From positions 62,001-126,000 of the forward strand of contig NZ_AUXV01000017.1 of assembly GCF_001625575.1 (NCBI RefSeq): a DNA stretch of 64,000 bases. The letters are read 5' to 3'. The stretch comes from Pseudoalteromonas luteoviolacea S2607 (lineage in GTDB: Bacteria > Pseudomonadota > Gammaproteobacteria > Enterobacterales > Alteromonadaceae). The notes below the pieces were generated by a model. That model made no database searches and had not been told where the DNA came from. It worked only from the letters and a program-made list of their open reading frames with translations. Each line of letters opens with the position of its first letter. Positions within the stretch are counted from its first letter, which is position 1. Shown piece by piece: positions 1 to 8,800 of this stretch. A program made the translations under genes and the position numbers.

Positions 1-248
1 AATACGCAGGCGTAGCAACAAACAGCCATATTCTGAGCGCGGGCACCACTGACGATATTATGTTGCAAATTCACCTTTTGGCAGATAAACCTGCCACGGT
101 CGATTTTGATAGCAATATTGCACGCTATACAGCAGCAGATACTTTGATGATTCAAGCGCGTATTTTTGCTGCGGCAGAAATTTGGGCCACGCAGCCTAAA
201 CTAACGCTCAGTCAGGTTGCAGACTTACTTCGCAAAAAAGACCTCTGA
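1..248 (+). CDS. C-terminal fragment, probable isochorismatase-family hydrolase
   Basis: The reading frame is open from base 3 to a TGA at 246-248, so only the last 81 residues of a protein that begins left of the window are present. The fragment has a GVATN segment followed by TTDD and a hydrophobic strand ending in LLAD. This resembles the last core strands of the isochorismatase/cysteine-hydrolase fold, where EntB has YAHIGC, TATDAF and MVAD. It lies 10 bases upstream of an entA-like gene, and entB-entA adjacency is usual in 2,3-dihydroxybenzoate operons. It has no C-terminal aryl carrier domain: the protein ends about 50 residues after the LLAD strand. The family call is an inference from a short, diverged segment, and another small hydrolase is possible. 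Confidence 0.45.
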   Translation, partial: YAGVATNSHILSAGTTDDIMLQIHLLADKPATVDFDSNIARYTAADTLMIQARIFAAAEIWATQPKLTLSQVADLLRKKDL

Positions 249-258
249 GGAATTTATA

Positions 259-1023
259 ATGCAGTTTGAACAAACCTTACAGGAAGAGTACCGCGACAAG
301 ATTATCTGGGTCACCGGTGTAGGCCAAGGTATCGGCCTTGCAGTCGCAAAGCAGTTTGCTGCCCTCGGCGCCAAAGTCATAGGATTTGACCGTCAATTTA
401 CCGAAACCGATGCACTGCACAAGCAAGTGGTTTGTGACCTTTCACAGCCAAAGCAAGTAGAGCAATTACTTGCAGAGCTCATTGAACAACAACTTGCTCC
501 ATATAATTTAATTTACGTTGCTGGTGTGCTTGAGATGGGTGCACTCGAAGAATTAAGCCTGGCCCAATGGCAGCACTGTCACAATGTAAATGCAGCCAGC
601 CTCTTCGCGTTTATTAAGTGCTGTGGCGCACATTTCAAACAGCAGCGCACGGGCAGTTTAGTGACCATCGGATCCAACGCTGCCGATACGCCACGTCAAC
701 AAATGGCCGCCTATTGCGCCTCTAAAGCCGCGGCAACGCAATTAACGTTGACCGCAGGCATTGAATGGGCCAATTACAACGTGCGTTGTAACGTGATTGC
801 TCCGGGTTCAACCCTCACCCCAATGCAAACAGGTATGTGGCAGGACGACCAAGGCGCACAGCGTGTCATCAAAGGATTCGCTGAGCAATATAAACTTGGT
901 ATTCCTCTACAAAAAATCGCAACACCTGAAGAAATTGCCAACAGTGCTGTATTTTTGGCCTCTAACCTTTCTTCACATACCACCATGCAAGTGTTAACCA
1001 TTGATGGTGGTGCAACATTTTAA
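259..1023 (+). CDS. entA: 2,3-dihydro-2,3-dihydroxybenzoate dehydrogenase
   Basis: Short-chain dehydrogenase of 254 residues, close to the usual EntA length of about 250. It oxidises 2,3-dihydro-2,3-dihydroxybenzoate to 2,3-dihydroxybenzoate with NAD+, the last step of catechol formation for siderophores. The N-terminus carries the Rossmann motif VTGVGQGIG; the catalytic set is a Ser in the TIGSNAAD segment and YCASK (Tyr-x-x-x-Lys). The ATG at 259 is chosen because GAGG sits at 247-250 with about 8 bases of spacing; an upstream in-frame start at 217 would overlap the preceding gene. It follows the probable isochorismatase by 10 bases, so the two are cotranscribed. A strong hairpin follows at 1061. 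It faces the receptor gene tail to tail. The SDR assignment is certain; the EntA substrate is inferred from sequence resemblance plus the siderophore context. Confidence 0.85.
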   Translation: MQFEQTLQEEYRDKIIWVTGVGQGIGLAVAKQFAALGAKVIGFDRQFTETDALHKQVVCDLSQPKQVEQLLAELIEQQLAPYNLIYVAGVLEMGALEELSLAQWQHCHNVNAASLFAFIKCCGAHFKQQRTGSLVTIGSNAADTPRQQMAAYCASKAAATQLTLTAGIEWANYNVRCNVIAPGSTLTPMQTGMWQDDQGAQRVIKGFAEQYKLGIPLQKIATPEEIANSAVFLASNLSSHTTMQVLTIDGGATF

Positions 1024-1060
1024 CCACCGATGGTGGTGTCCTACTTTGACCACACAACCC

Positions 1061-1090
1061 AAAGCCACCTCTCCTTAGCGGGTGGCTTTT
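1061..1090 (+). terminator. Rho-independent terminator after entA
   Basis: Nine-base stem AAAGCCACC / GGTGGCTTT around an 11-base loop, ending in a short T run, 38 bases after the entA stop. It closes the + strand catechol operon. Confidence 0.75.
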
Positions 1091-1169
1091 ATCTTCTCAT
1101 ACCATTTAGAAACGAACCTCAATACCTGACTGATGACCCCTAAATATGCAGAATTGAAGTGCCCACAAA

Positions 1170-1193
1170 AAAGCCCCACATGAGTGGGGCTTT
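1170..1193 (-). terminator. Terminator after the TonB receptor
   Basis: Perfect stem AAAGCCCCA / TGGGGCTTT with a 6-base loop. Read on the minus strand it is followed by a T run, which suits it as the end of the receptor transcript. A second, weaker hairpin (GCCTAG / CTAGGC, 1219-1237) lies between it and the receptor stop. Confidence 0.7.
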
Positions 1194-1252
1194 GTGCTGC
1201 GAATATACACTGCTAAGCGCCTAGCATTAAACTAGGCACTTATATCGCGTAT

Positions 1253-3358
1253 TTAGAACGAATATGTCAGCTGTAGCGAGTAATTGCGCGGGTCGCCAGG
1301 GCGAACCGTCAAGAACGCAATTTTAGCGTCATACTGTTTGTCCAGTAAGTTGTGAATATTGAACTTCGCACTCAATGCTTCACTGAATTCATAGTAGGCA
1401 GAGAAACCAAGTAGAGTATTCGAGCTCACATCAAAGTACTCTGTGCCACGGCCAAGGCCATTAAAGCCTTTTCGGTCGCCGGCATACGTGAGGTAACCAC
1501 CAACGCGTAAGCCTTGTAACCCGCCTTCAAAGTCATAGAAAGAACTGAACTTGAAGACTTCTTTTGGTTGAATAATGATGGTTCTATCAATCAAAGCATT
1601 CGGGTTTGATACATCGATATCTGCATAAGATGCTGAAGCGAACCATTGATCCGTAATATGACCCGTTACCTCAACCTCATAACCTTTTGACTCAATGCCG
1701 CTCTGACCTACATAGTAAATCTCGCCAGAGTCATCTTGCGCAGCAACACGCACAGGGTAGTTGTCCTGACTGATATCAAAGTAAGCCACATCGACTGTGA
1801 AAGCATCGTCTTGTGTTGCATACCTAACACCGACTTCCTTATTTTTACCTACAGGAGAGTCAAGTAACTGGTTGTTTTTGTCATAGTGTGCTGGCTGATC
1901 AGAAATATCTGTGTAGCTCGCATAGACCATCGTTTGCTCATTGAAACGATACACACCACCGAAGTAGATGTTGGTGTCAGAGAAATCGCGTTTACTCGCA
2001 ACATTACGAGACACACCTTCAGCTTTGATGTCTTTGTAGTTAGCACCAACCAAGAAATTCAAGCTGTCTGTGACATTTAAATTCAACGCCAAACGCAAGC
2101 TTTGTGACTCTAGCTGACTGTGTGTTAAAGCGCCATTGGCATAATCGAACGCAGGCTTTTCTGGTTTAGCTTGTGCTGGTTGCTGTGCGTGCTCGGCGAA
2201 GAAGTTACCACCAGCTCCGCCAACAGGACGATAGCTCCAATACTCTTCTTCAAACTCGGTGTCCGCATACGTAAAGTTTAGGTCATGATCACGACCGAAT
2301 AGGCTAAATTGACCATTTAAGTTGAACTCAGTACGCTCTGAAGTGTAATCACGTCTGTTGTCGCGTAGATATAAGAAGTAATCGCCGTTGCGTTCTAAGT
2401 GGAAATCCAGATCGGTATATAGGTGATCATCTTGCATTTCTGATCTGTGTGTACGGGCAACCACATTCCATTTATCGTTGATCTGATAACGTACTTCACC
2501 CATTAAGTTTTCTTGATCTGTGCTCTGCGTCGCCCAATCTGGGTAAAAGTTCAGTTCAATACCTGAGGTGACACGCTCTCCGGTAATGAATCTGTACGGT
2601 AAGCCATTGGACATCGCATCTAAGTCATCACTTTGTTGACTAGCAAATACAGAAACTTGTAAATCATCACGTAAATCAGCAGTCAAAGTGCCATACATGA
2701 CTTTACGTAATGAGCCTGAGCGCTCAACGAATGACTCAGCGTCATCATAAACAAGCACAGTACGTGCACGAACAGAACCATCAGCGGTTAGGGCAACGTT
2801 CACATCCGCGTCAACACGGCGTTTGTCCCAAGAACCATATTCTGCAGAAACGGATCCACCCGTTGTGTTGTAAGCACGTTTCTGTACAAGGTTAACAGTA
2901 CCAGAAGGTTGCCCAATCTCTTGAAGCATACCGGTTGAACCACGGATCACTTCAACACTTTGGAATATGCTGGTATCCAATAAGTTACTATTTACTGGAC
3001 TGCTACCAGCACCCATTCCATCGATAAGATAACGGTTAATTTCAAAACCACGTGAGTAAACAAAACGAGAGCGGTTAGCTAATGAGTTTTCAGCAAATAC
3101 ACCCGCACTGTGTGACAGTGCATCACCTACTGAGTTAATGTCGTGAAAAGACATAAATTCGCTATCAACAATCGAAATTGACTGAGGTGTATCGCCAATT
3201 GCCAGTGGCAGACCTGTAGCACCTACATCACGATGGTGTTTACCCACTACTTCGATGCGCTCTAGATCTAATTTCGCATCATCTGCGAATACTACTGAAG
3301 AACTACTTGCCAATAGTCCAATACATACCGCTTTTGCAATCGTAGAATATTGCTTCAT
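1253..3358 (-). CDS. TonB-dependent ferric-siderophore outer-membrane receptor
   Basis: Protein of 701 residues with a signal peptide ending near residue 25 (SSSVVFA-DD). A TonB-box-like LERIEVVG follows at about 32-39. The plug domain contains TPQSISIVDSEFM, a motif typical of the FhuE/FpvA/FoxA group of siderophore receptors, and a 22-strand barrel ends in the aromatic SLQLTYSF C-terminus. It would bring the ferric siderophore across the outer membrane using TonB-ExbBD energy. There is no N-terminal signalling (STN) domain: the TonB box comes almost directly after the signal peptide, so it should not signal to an anti-sigma factor. AAGGGAG precedes the ATG by 11 bases. The upstream region holds a Fur-like half-palindrome and a possible ECF promoter. 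The family is certain; that its ligand is the product of this cluster is inferred from position. Confidence 0.9.
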   Translation of the reverse strand: MKQYSTIAKAVCIGLLASSSSVVFADDAKLDLERIEVVGKHHRDVGATGLPLAIGDTPQSISIVDSEFMSFHDINSVGDALSHSAGVFAENSLANRSRFVYSRGFEINRYLIDGMGAGSSPVNSNLLDTSIFQSVEVIRGSTGMLQEIGQPSGTVNLVQKRAYNTTGGSVSAEYGSWDKRRVDADVNVALTADGSVRARTVLVYDDAESFVERSGSLRKVMYGTLTADLRDDLQVSVFASQQSDDLDAMSNGLPYRFITGERVTSGIELNFYPDWATQSTDQENLMGEVRYQINDKWNVVARTHRSEMQDDHLYTDLDFHLERNGDYFLYLRDNRRDYTSERTEFNLNGQFSLFGRDHDLNFTYADTEFEEEYWSYRPVGGAGGNFFAEHAQQPAQAKPEKPAFDYANGALTHSQLESQSLRLALNLNVTDSLNFLVGANYKDIKAEGVSRNVASKRDFSDTNIYFGGVYRFNEQTMVYASYTDISDQPAHYDKNNQLLDSPVGKNKEVGVRYATQDDAFTVDVAYFDISQDNYPVRVAAQDDSGEIYYVGQSGIESKGYEVEVTGHITDQWFASASYADIDVSNPNALIDRTIIIQPKEVFKFSSFYDFEGGLQGLRVGGYLTYAGDRKGFNGLGRGTEYFDVSSNTLLGFSAYYEFSEALSAKFNIHNLLDKQYDAKIAFLTVRPGDPRNYSLQLTYSF

Positions 3359-3416
3359 ACGTCGTTTGACTCCCTTATCCTAGTCGAAGTAAAAACTCTT
3401 AATTACTGAAGGGCAG

Positions 3417-3440
3417 ACGATGCAATATTCAAAAAATTTA
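3417..3440 (-). promoter_or_regulatory. Possible PvdS-type ECF promoter of the receptor gene
   Basis: On the minus strand there is TAAAT, 16 bases, then CGT, preceded by GC. This matches the TAAAT-N16/17-CGT arrangement known for PvdS-dependent promoters in Pseudomonas. It ends about 58 bases before the receptor ATG. An ECF sigma factor is encoded at 44081. The same pattern was not found upstream of the synthetase genes, so chance occurrence in an AT-rich region is possible. Confidence 0.3.
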
Positions 3441-3486
3441 GCGCCGTGGTGGCATTTGTAGTTAAAAGCACCACAGCTTTAATTAA

Positions 3487-3501
3487 ACTTAATAATTATC
3501 A
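3487..3501 (-). promoter_or_regulatory. Fur-box-like sequence upstream of the receptor
   Basis: Minus-strand TGATAATTATTAAGT. The first 11 bases match the 7-1-7 Fur palindrome seen intact at 44021 (TGATAATTATTATCA); the last arm is degenerate. It lies about 130 bases upstream of the receptor start, so Fur control is plausible but not secure. Confidence 0.4.
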
Positions 3502-3561
3502 GCACCTTAAGTGATGTAAAATATTTATGATTATATTAATAACAAAATAGATGGTGGCAAT

Positions 3562-3837
3562 TTAGGCGAGTAAATTAATCCCAAATAACAAAACAAACAA
3601 TCCACCCATAGGGACTAAATACTTGGCTGCCAGCAGCAATTGAGACTTGTAGTCACCTAGCATCGTAAAATGAAAAGCAACGCCTGCAATTATGACGATG
3701 CTAAATAGCTCTGAAATAGTCAGTACGCTATGAAAATCAAAACCAAATAAGTCGAGGCTCAACCAAATGCCACCCCTTACGAGCAACCAGCCAACCAGTA
3801 AGCCAAGTACCACGCCAAAGTTCAACACTCGCATCAT
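3562..3837 (-). CDS. Small inner-membrane protein of the PepSY operon
   Basis: 91 residues with about three hydrophobic segments (roughly 6-24, 38-58 and 68-90) and few charges. It is the last gene of a three-gene minus-strand operon and overlaps the upstream gene by 4 bases (ATGA), so the two are translationally coupled. Proteins of this size and topology commonly accompany PepSY membrane proteins in siderophore loci (DUF3649/DUF3325-like), but I do not recognise specific residues. A role in the membrane reductase or uptake complex is inferred from the operon only. Confidence 0.7.
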   Translation of the reverse strand: MMRVLNFGVVLGLLVGWLLVRGGIWLSLDLFGFDFHSVLTISELFSIVIIAGVAFHFTMLGDYKSQLLLAAKYLVPMGGLFVLLFGINLLA

Positions 3838-4142
3838 AAAACCCCACCAAGTGCAGCGAGTGTCAGCAGCATCAGGACTGGTGCCGTCCCCCTGTGATGC
3901 CCCATCATAACAACGATTGGCAGACCGATACTCAGTGCAAATAACACTAAAAATAGTGCGGCGATCAACCCCATTTGCAGGTAGTAAACAATTGTCAGTA
4001 CTATCACACTTGCTAAAAGTACTTGCTTCGCACTCACCAACGTAAACCCTCGATCAAACACGCGTACAGGTGCATACGGCCAATATTTAGATTGGCTGAA
4101 TAACATAAAACCTAATAACACAAAGCAAAACCACGCAATCAT
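3834..4142 (-). CDS. Small inner-membrane protein, DUF3325-like
   Basis: 102 residues with three or four hydrophobic helices and a short polar loop containing RVFDRGF near residues 27-33. Its ATG shares one base with the stop of the PepSY gene (TAATG), and its own stop overlaps the next gene by 4 bases, so all three genes are tightly coupled. DUF3325 proteins of about 100 residues occur beside PepSY proteins in siderophore-uptake clusters; the assignment rests on size, topology and context. The biochemical function is unknown. Confidence 0.65.
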   Translation of the reverse strand: MIAWFCFVLLGFMLFSQSKYWPYAPVRVFDRGFTLVSAKQVLLASVIVLTIVYYLQMGLIAALFLVLFALSIGLPIVVMMGHHRGTAPVLMLLTLAALGGVL

Positions 4143-5656
4143 TAGGCAGGCTCCAATTCAATACTGCGTTTTTTCACCTTATCAGTTACTCGTACCACCA
4201 CCGTTGCCAAACCAAAACTCAAACCAGACAACGCAATAAATGCGATGTTCACTGTGATCATGTCCCTACCGACAAAACTATATAACTCATGGCCTGAAGC
4301 AAACCGGATTAAATCAATGAGTGGCAACAATAAGAATAAAACCCCCGCACCTTGCAGCACAGCATGGGCAGAATCCTTCGCTTGCGAAAAATACAGTGTC
4401 AGTGCCCCACAGCCGAGCAGGCTACAGATCACGATAACTTGATTTGTCAGCACCAGTAATGGTTCACCTTGACTAAACAAACGTGTACATACCAGCAGCA
4501 GCGCCACGGCAAATAAGGCGCCACATGTGCCTGCCTCTAAACAAAAACGCTGTAACTTAAATAGCGTTTGTCCAGCACGTTTTGGCTCTCGGATAGCTAA
4601 CCAATACAGGTTTCCTATCAGCATCGCTGCAATGGCCATCATAGACAGTACGAAATAAAGTAAATGCGATGACTTACCTAACAAGTGCCCTTCATGCAAC
4701 TGTACCATAATGTTATACACATCATTTAATGGCTTGCGCTGCGGCTCATACAATAAATTACCATGCACATCATAAAACGCGGTGACAAACTCAAAGCTGC
4801 GGTCCGACTCCCCACTCACTCTTAAACGAACCCAAGGCCTTGGATATATATCAAAGCGCGCGATACGCATCTCAGGGTAAGCTTGCTGATAATCAGAAAT
4901 GACTTGATTAAGCCGCTCTGCGGTTAGCTTAGTATCCATATCATAGTTTTCTGGCTTGCGTGGAAAACCCAATTCATCCCAGTAGCTATCGCCACTCTTT
5001 TTTGCATACTCGTGATACACTGGCCCATTAATTTCGTAGCCAACGTTGAAGTATGCACTACTCCAGCCATACATCAGCATAAACAGCATTACGCCAAGCC
5101 CTAACAAGACATGACTGTCTTTAAACACATCGCGAGACTTGCCTTTGGCACGGTACTGGTGAAATTTTTTCAGCAGATCTTTCCAGCGGATCCATATCCC
5201 ACTAATGGTGACCATAATCAAGAAGATACAAGCGAGTGCAATGATGTCCGTACCAATATGGGTGGTAAAATTAATGTGCCAAAAATACAAGAAGTCAGAT
5301 ACCGCTTGTTGCGCTGAGTCTTGTCCGAATAATTGTTGAGTTTGATTGTTGTAGAGCAGGCGATCGTCGTGGCCAACATAAATCTGAAACAAATGGTTGT
5401 GCTGCGGATCTGTCGTTAATGTAATACGTTTATCAACAAAGTCAGGGACTTTTTCGGTCAAGTCCGTCACCGCTGTTTGCCAAGACATTGCACGCTCTAA
5501 CTGGCTATCTTGCTGCCAAGCAAACTGCCAATTCAGCAATTGACCGCGGAAAAAAAGTAAGCTGCCACAAACAAAAACGATGGTAAGAATACAGGCGCTA
5601 ATAGCACCTAAAACAGAATGTTGCTTAGTTAATCGGGTCAGCGTTTTTTTGTCCAT
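4142..5656 (-). CDS. PepSY-domain inner-membrane protein, probable ferric-siderophore reductase
   Basis: 504 residues with four or more membrane helices: one at about 15-37, one near 140-160, one near 185-205, one at about 338-360, and further C-terminal helices after 375. A large periplasmic section lies between the first helices, and a second one at about 205-335 contains the PepSY-like repeat (LNQVISDYQQAYPEMRI). A conserved-looking QLHEGHLLG motif precedes the next helix. PepSY-TM proteins such as FpvG of the pyoverdine system act in reductive release of iron from the siderophore in the periplasm. AGGAAGGAG lies directly before the ATG. It is first in the operon with two small membrane proteins and sits between the receptor and the synthetases. 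The reductase role is inferred from family and context. Confidence 0.8.
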   Translation of the reverse strand: MDKKTLTRLTKQHSVLGAISACILTIVFVCGSLLFFRGQLLNWQFAWQQDSQLERAMSWQTAVTDLTEKVPDFVDKRITLTTDPQHNHLFQIYVGHDDRLLYNNQTQQLFGQDSAQQAVSDFLYFWHINFTTHIGTDIIALACIFLIMVTISGIWIRWKDLLKKFHQYRAKGKSRDVFKDSHVLLGLGVMLFMLMYGWSSAYFNVGYEINGPVYHEYAKKSGDSYWDELGFPRKPENYDMDTKLTAERLNQVISDYQQAYPEMRIARFDIYPRPWVRLRVSGESDRSFEFVTAFYDVHGNLLYEPQRKPLNDVYNIMVQLHEGHLLGKSSHLLYFVLSMMAIAAMLIGNLYWLAIREPKRAGQTLFKLQRFCLEAGTCGALFAVALLLVCTRLFSQGEPLLVLTNQVIVICSLLGCGALTLYFSQAKDSAHAVLQGAGVLFLLLPLIDLIRFASGHELYSFVGRDMITVNIAFIALSGLSFGLATVVVRVTDKVKKRSIELEPA

Positions 5657-5783
5657 AAACTCCTTCCTGTTTACTCAACGGCCGCTTAGATAACGTGACA
5701 TAATAGACCGCCAAAAATGCACCACTGAGATCGACGAAAGCAGTTTAGAAAAATTTAAGAAAATAAGATAAACAACGAAAAGT

Positions 5784-5807
5784 GGGGCGTTAGTTTCCCA
5801 ACACCCC
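5784..5807 (-). terminator. Terminator at the end of the NRPS operon
   Basis: On the minus strand GGGGTGTT and AACGCCCC pair (one G-U) around an 8-base loop, followed by ACTTTTCGTT. It lies 46 bases past the stop of the thioesterase-containing synthetase. A second hairpin (GGGCC / GGCCC, 5825-5842) precedes it. Confidence 0.65.
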
Positions 5808-5852
5808 TTACATTTATGTTGCTAGGGCCTTTAATTTGGCCCAATCATTGAC

Positions 5853-8800
5853 CTAGCCCGCTACAGCTTTGAACAATTGCACATGACTCACCACCTGCTG
5901 GTGGTTACAGGCTAACTGTTGCTCAGATAACTGCGCGCCATTTGCAGATAAATGACTGCTAAAAGACGCGATATCACTGGCTAGGCGCTCATTTGACCAC
6001 CATAGCTGCGTCGTCAGTCCTGCTGGTAAGTTTGGCAACGTACAACCTTTTTCACGCTGTGCCTTAAGCCTTTCGCTCTTGGTAAACGTCGCAGCCAATT
6101 GAGCACTATCAATAGCGCTATAAGGCAGTGGTAACTGAACGCTTTCGGCTTGCCAAAACGCGGTTAACTGCGCTTTAAGCATATCTGCGTCAAGTTCAGC
6201 GCTTTCCAGCAACGGCTTGAAATGTGCATCAACGCGGTTTGACCAAGCTTCTTCACCGTTGTCTACCACCAATGTTAAGAACTCATGCACAGCGTCTAAT
6301 TGCGTGGCAATCCTTGGCTGGACTGTCGGGATCCAGGGGTCTGCCAAATACAGATGCGTAACAGATTGACCAGCAGCTTCGAGTAATACCGCCACTTTTG
6401 CAGCCAAAAGTCCGCCCATAGAAAAGCCCAATAGCTCAATGCTTTCACCGCTAAACTGCGCGGTAATTTTTTCTGCATATTGCGTCGCAAGCTGATCAAA
6501 ATCGGCCGCTTCAAGGTCCGCTTGACTCGGCACTAAGGCAAACAAGTTCACCTGCTCAGCCAGTTGCTCTGCCAACGCACGGTAACTCAAAGTGAGCCCC
6601 AGCCCATCATGGAAACAAATAACCTGACGGTTACCTACTTTATGCGCATTCAACGGTGTAATAGCCTGTGCATCGCGGCTCGTCAAAGCCTTTGCCAGTT
6701 GTGCCACACTGGGGGCTTGGAATAGAACACCTAAATCAAAATGTAATGGTGCCGCTTCTCGGTCTGCCCAGCGCTTCACCAATTTAATCGCTGAAATAGA
6801 ATGCCCACCCAACTGGAAGAAAGAGACACTACGACTTACCTGCTCAAGCTCCAATACTTCAGCAAATAAGGCAGCCAAACGTACCTCTAACTCACCTTGC
6901 GGCGCTTCATAAGCTGCAACTTGTGTAGTAAACGAAGGCAAGGCTTTGCGGTCAACCTTGCCATTACCTAGGCGTGGCCACAGAGCAACCACCATGAATG
7001 CTGAAGGCACCATCGCCTCGGGCAGCTTGTGTGATAAGGCAACTTGCAGCGCTGCCGCCGCCTCGCTATCGAGTGCGCCCTCAGCAAACTGGTTAGCGAC
7101 GATATACGCTTGTAGAGTGATCTGTCCATCGACTTTATCGGCAATCACCAAGCAATGTTCGATGCCCTCAACTTGCTCAATGCTATTTGCTACTTCGCCC
7201 AGTTCAATTCTAAAACCGCGCACTTTAACTTGGTCATCTTTACGACCCAAAATCATCACTGAATTGTCTGGCATATAACGCGCGAGATCGCCCGTTGCAT
7301 AGATACGTCGCGCCAATTCATCATGCACCGAAAATGCCGGATGTTCCGGCTGCGCGAGATAACCTTCACTCAGCTGAGCACCGGCAATGTACAATTCACC
7401 CACTTCACCATAACTGCACAACTGCCCAGCTTGATTTAAGATGTAAGTTTGAGTACCCGTAAATACTTGGCTCAACTTAGCCACGCCACCATCACCTACC
7501 TGATAGCGGTGACACATTACACCGACAGTGGCTTCACTGGGTCCATAGTGATTATAAATCTCACTTTGAGGTGCCCACTGTTGTAATGAGCGTAAAAACG
7601 TATTTGGACACGCTTCACCGCCAAGAATTATCTTTTGCGGGAAGTAAGGCAATGCTTTTAGATCGCATAGCGCTTGCAAATGCGAGGGGACAATTTTGAT
7701 ACAGTCAATCTGGTGTCGCTGTAAAAAGGCCGTAAACGCGGCACTGTCCATGCTTTGTTGCTCATTAGCAATACATAGCTGCTTACCCAAATAAAGGGCA
7801 TTAAACAAGCAGGTATAACCCAAGTCGGCGGCCACGGTTGCGGTTAAGGCAAAGTTTTGTTGCGCCGTTAAATTCAACGCTTCGCTCGACGCATGACAGT
7901 AAGCACTTAATTGCTGCTGACCAATACAAACGCCTTTTGGTGTGCCTGTAGAGCCCGAAGTAAAAATGGTATAAGCCAGACTGCTTGCTATCGATTCAAG
8001 TGCCGGTAACGTTGCATCACTACCTGATTTCAGTGTGTCTAACGTGACACCTAAGTCAGTCGATGCAGCAATCACCACTGCATTGTCAAATTGGGCTAAC
8101 ACTTTATCAATGCGCGCCTGCGGCCAGCTGGGATCTAAAGGCACAAAACCAAAGCCTGCACGCATGCTTGCCAGCATCGCAACGATTAAATCGGTGCTTC
8201 TTGGGAGCAGTAATAAAACGGGTTGTAAAGACGCCGGTTGTGCTGCTATCAAGCCTTTGGCTACTTCCTCGACTCGCTGCCAAAGTACTGCGTAGCTCAA
8301 AGACCCAACTTCGTCTGTCAGTGCGGTATGTGTGGGCTGATTTTGGGCAAACCCATACACACGCTGTACGACACTTTCCAATTGCTCACTCAGTTCTGTA
8401 CCATTAATCGCTAACAACTGAGATTTATGAATATCACTTAGTATGCTGATATCAGCAGATTTGTCCTGAGTATTGCCTGTGGCAATAACACGGAGGACTT
8501 GTTCCAATTGCGCCAGTAAACTTGTCACTGCGGCAGCTGAGTAACTGCCTTGGATGTAATTTAAGGTCAGCACACCCTTTTGAGAAACCACGATATTTAA
8601 ACCATGACCATGACCTGTATGCCAGTCAAACGGCAGCTCGTCGCGTGGTACAACGTAATCCGTGCTGGTCAATGCGGTTTGCAGTTGAGATTCGTTGGCA
8701 CTCAGCGCATATTGGCGCAGGCTTTCGCACTGTTCATTTAAATCGCTCAACCATTTCTCTAGCGATTGCTCCGGCTGGTATTCAACGATTAAAGGTAATG

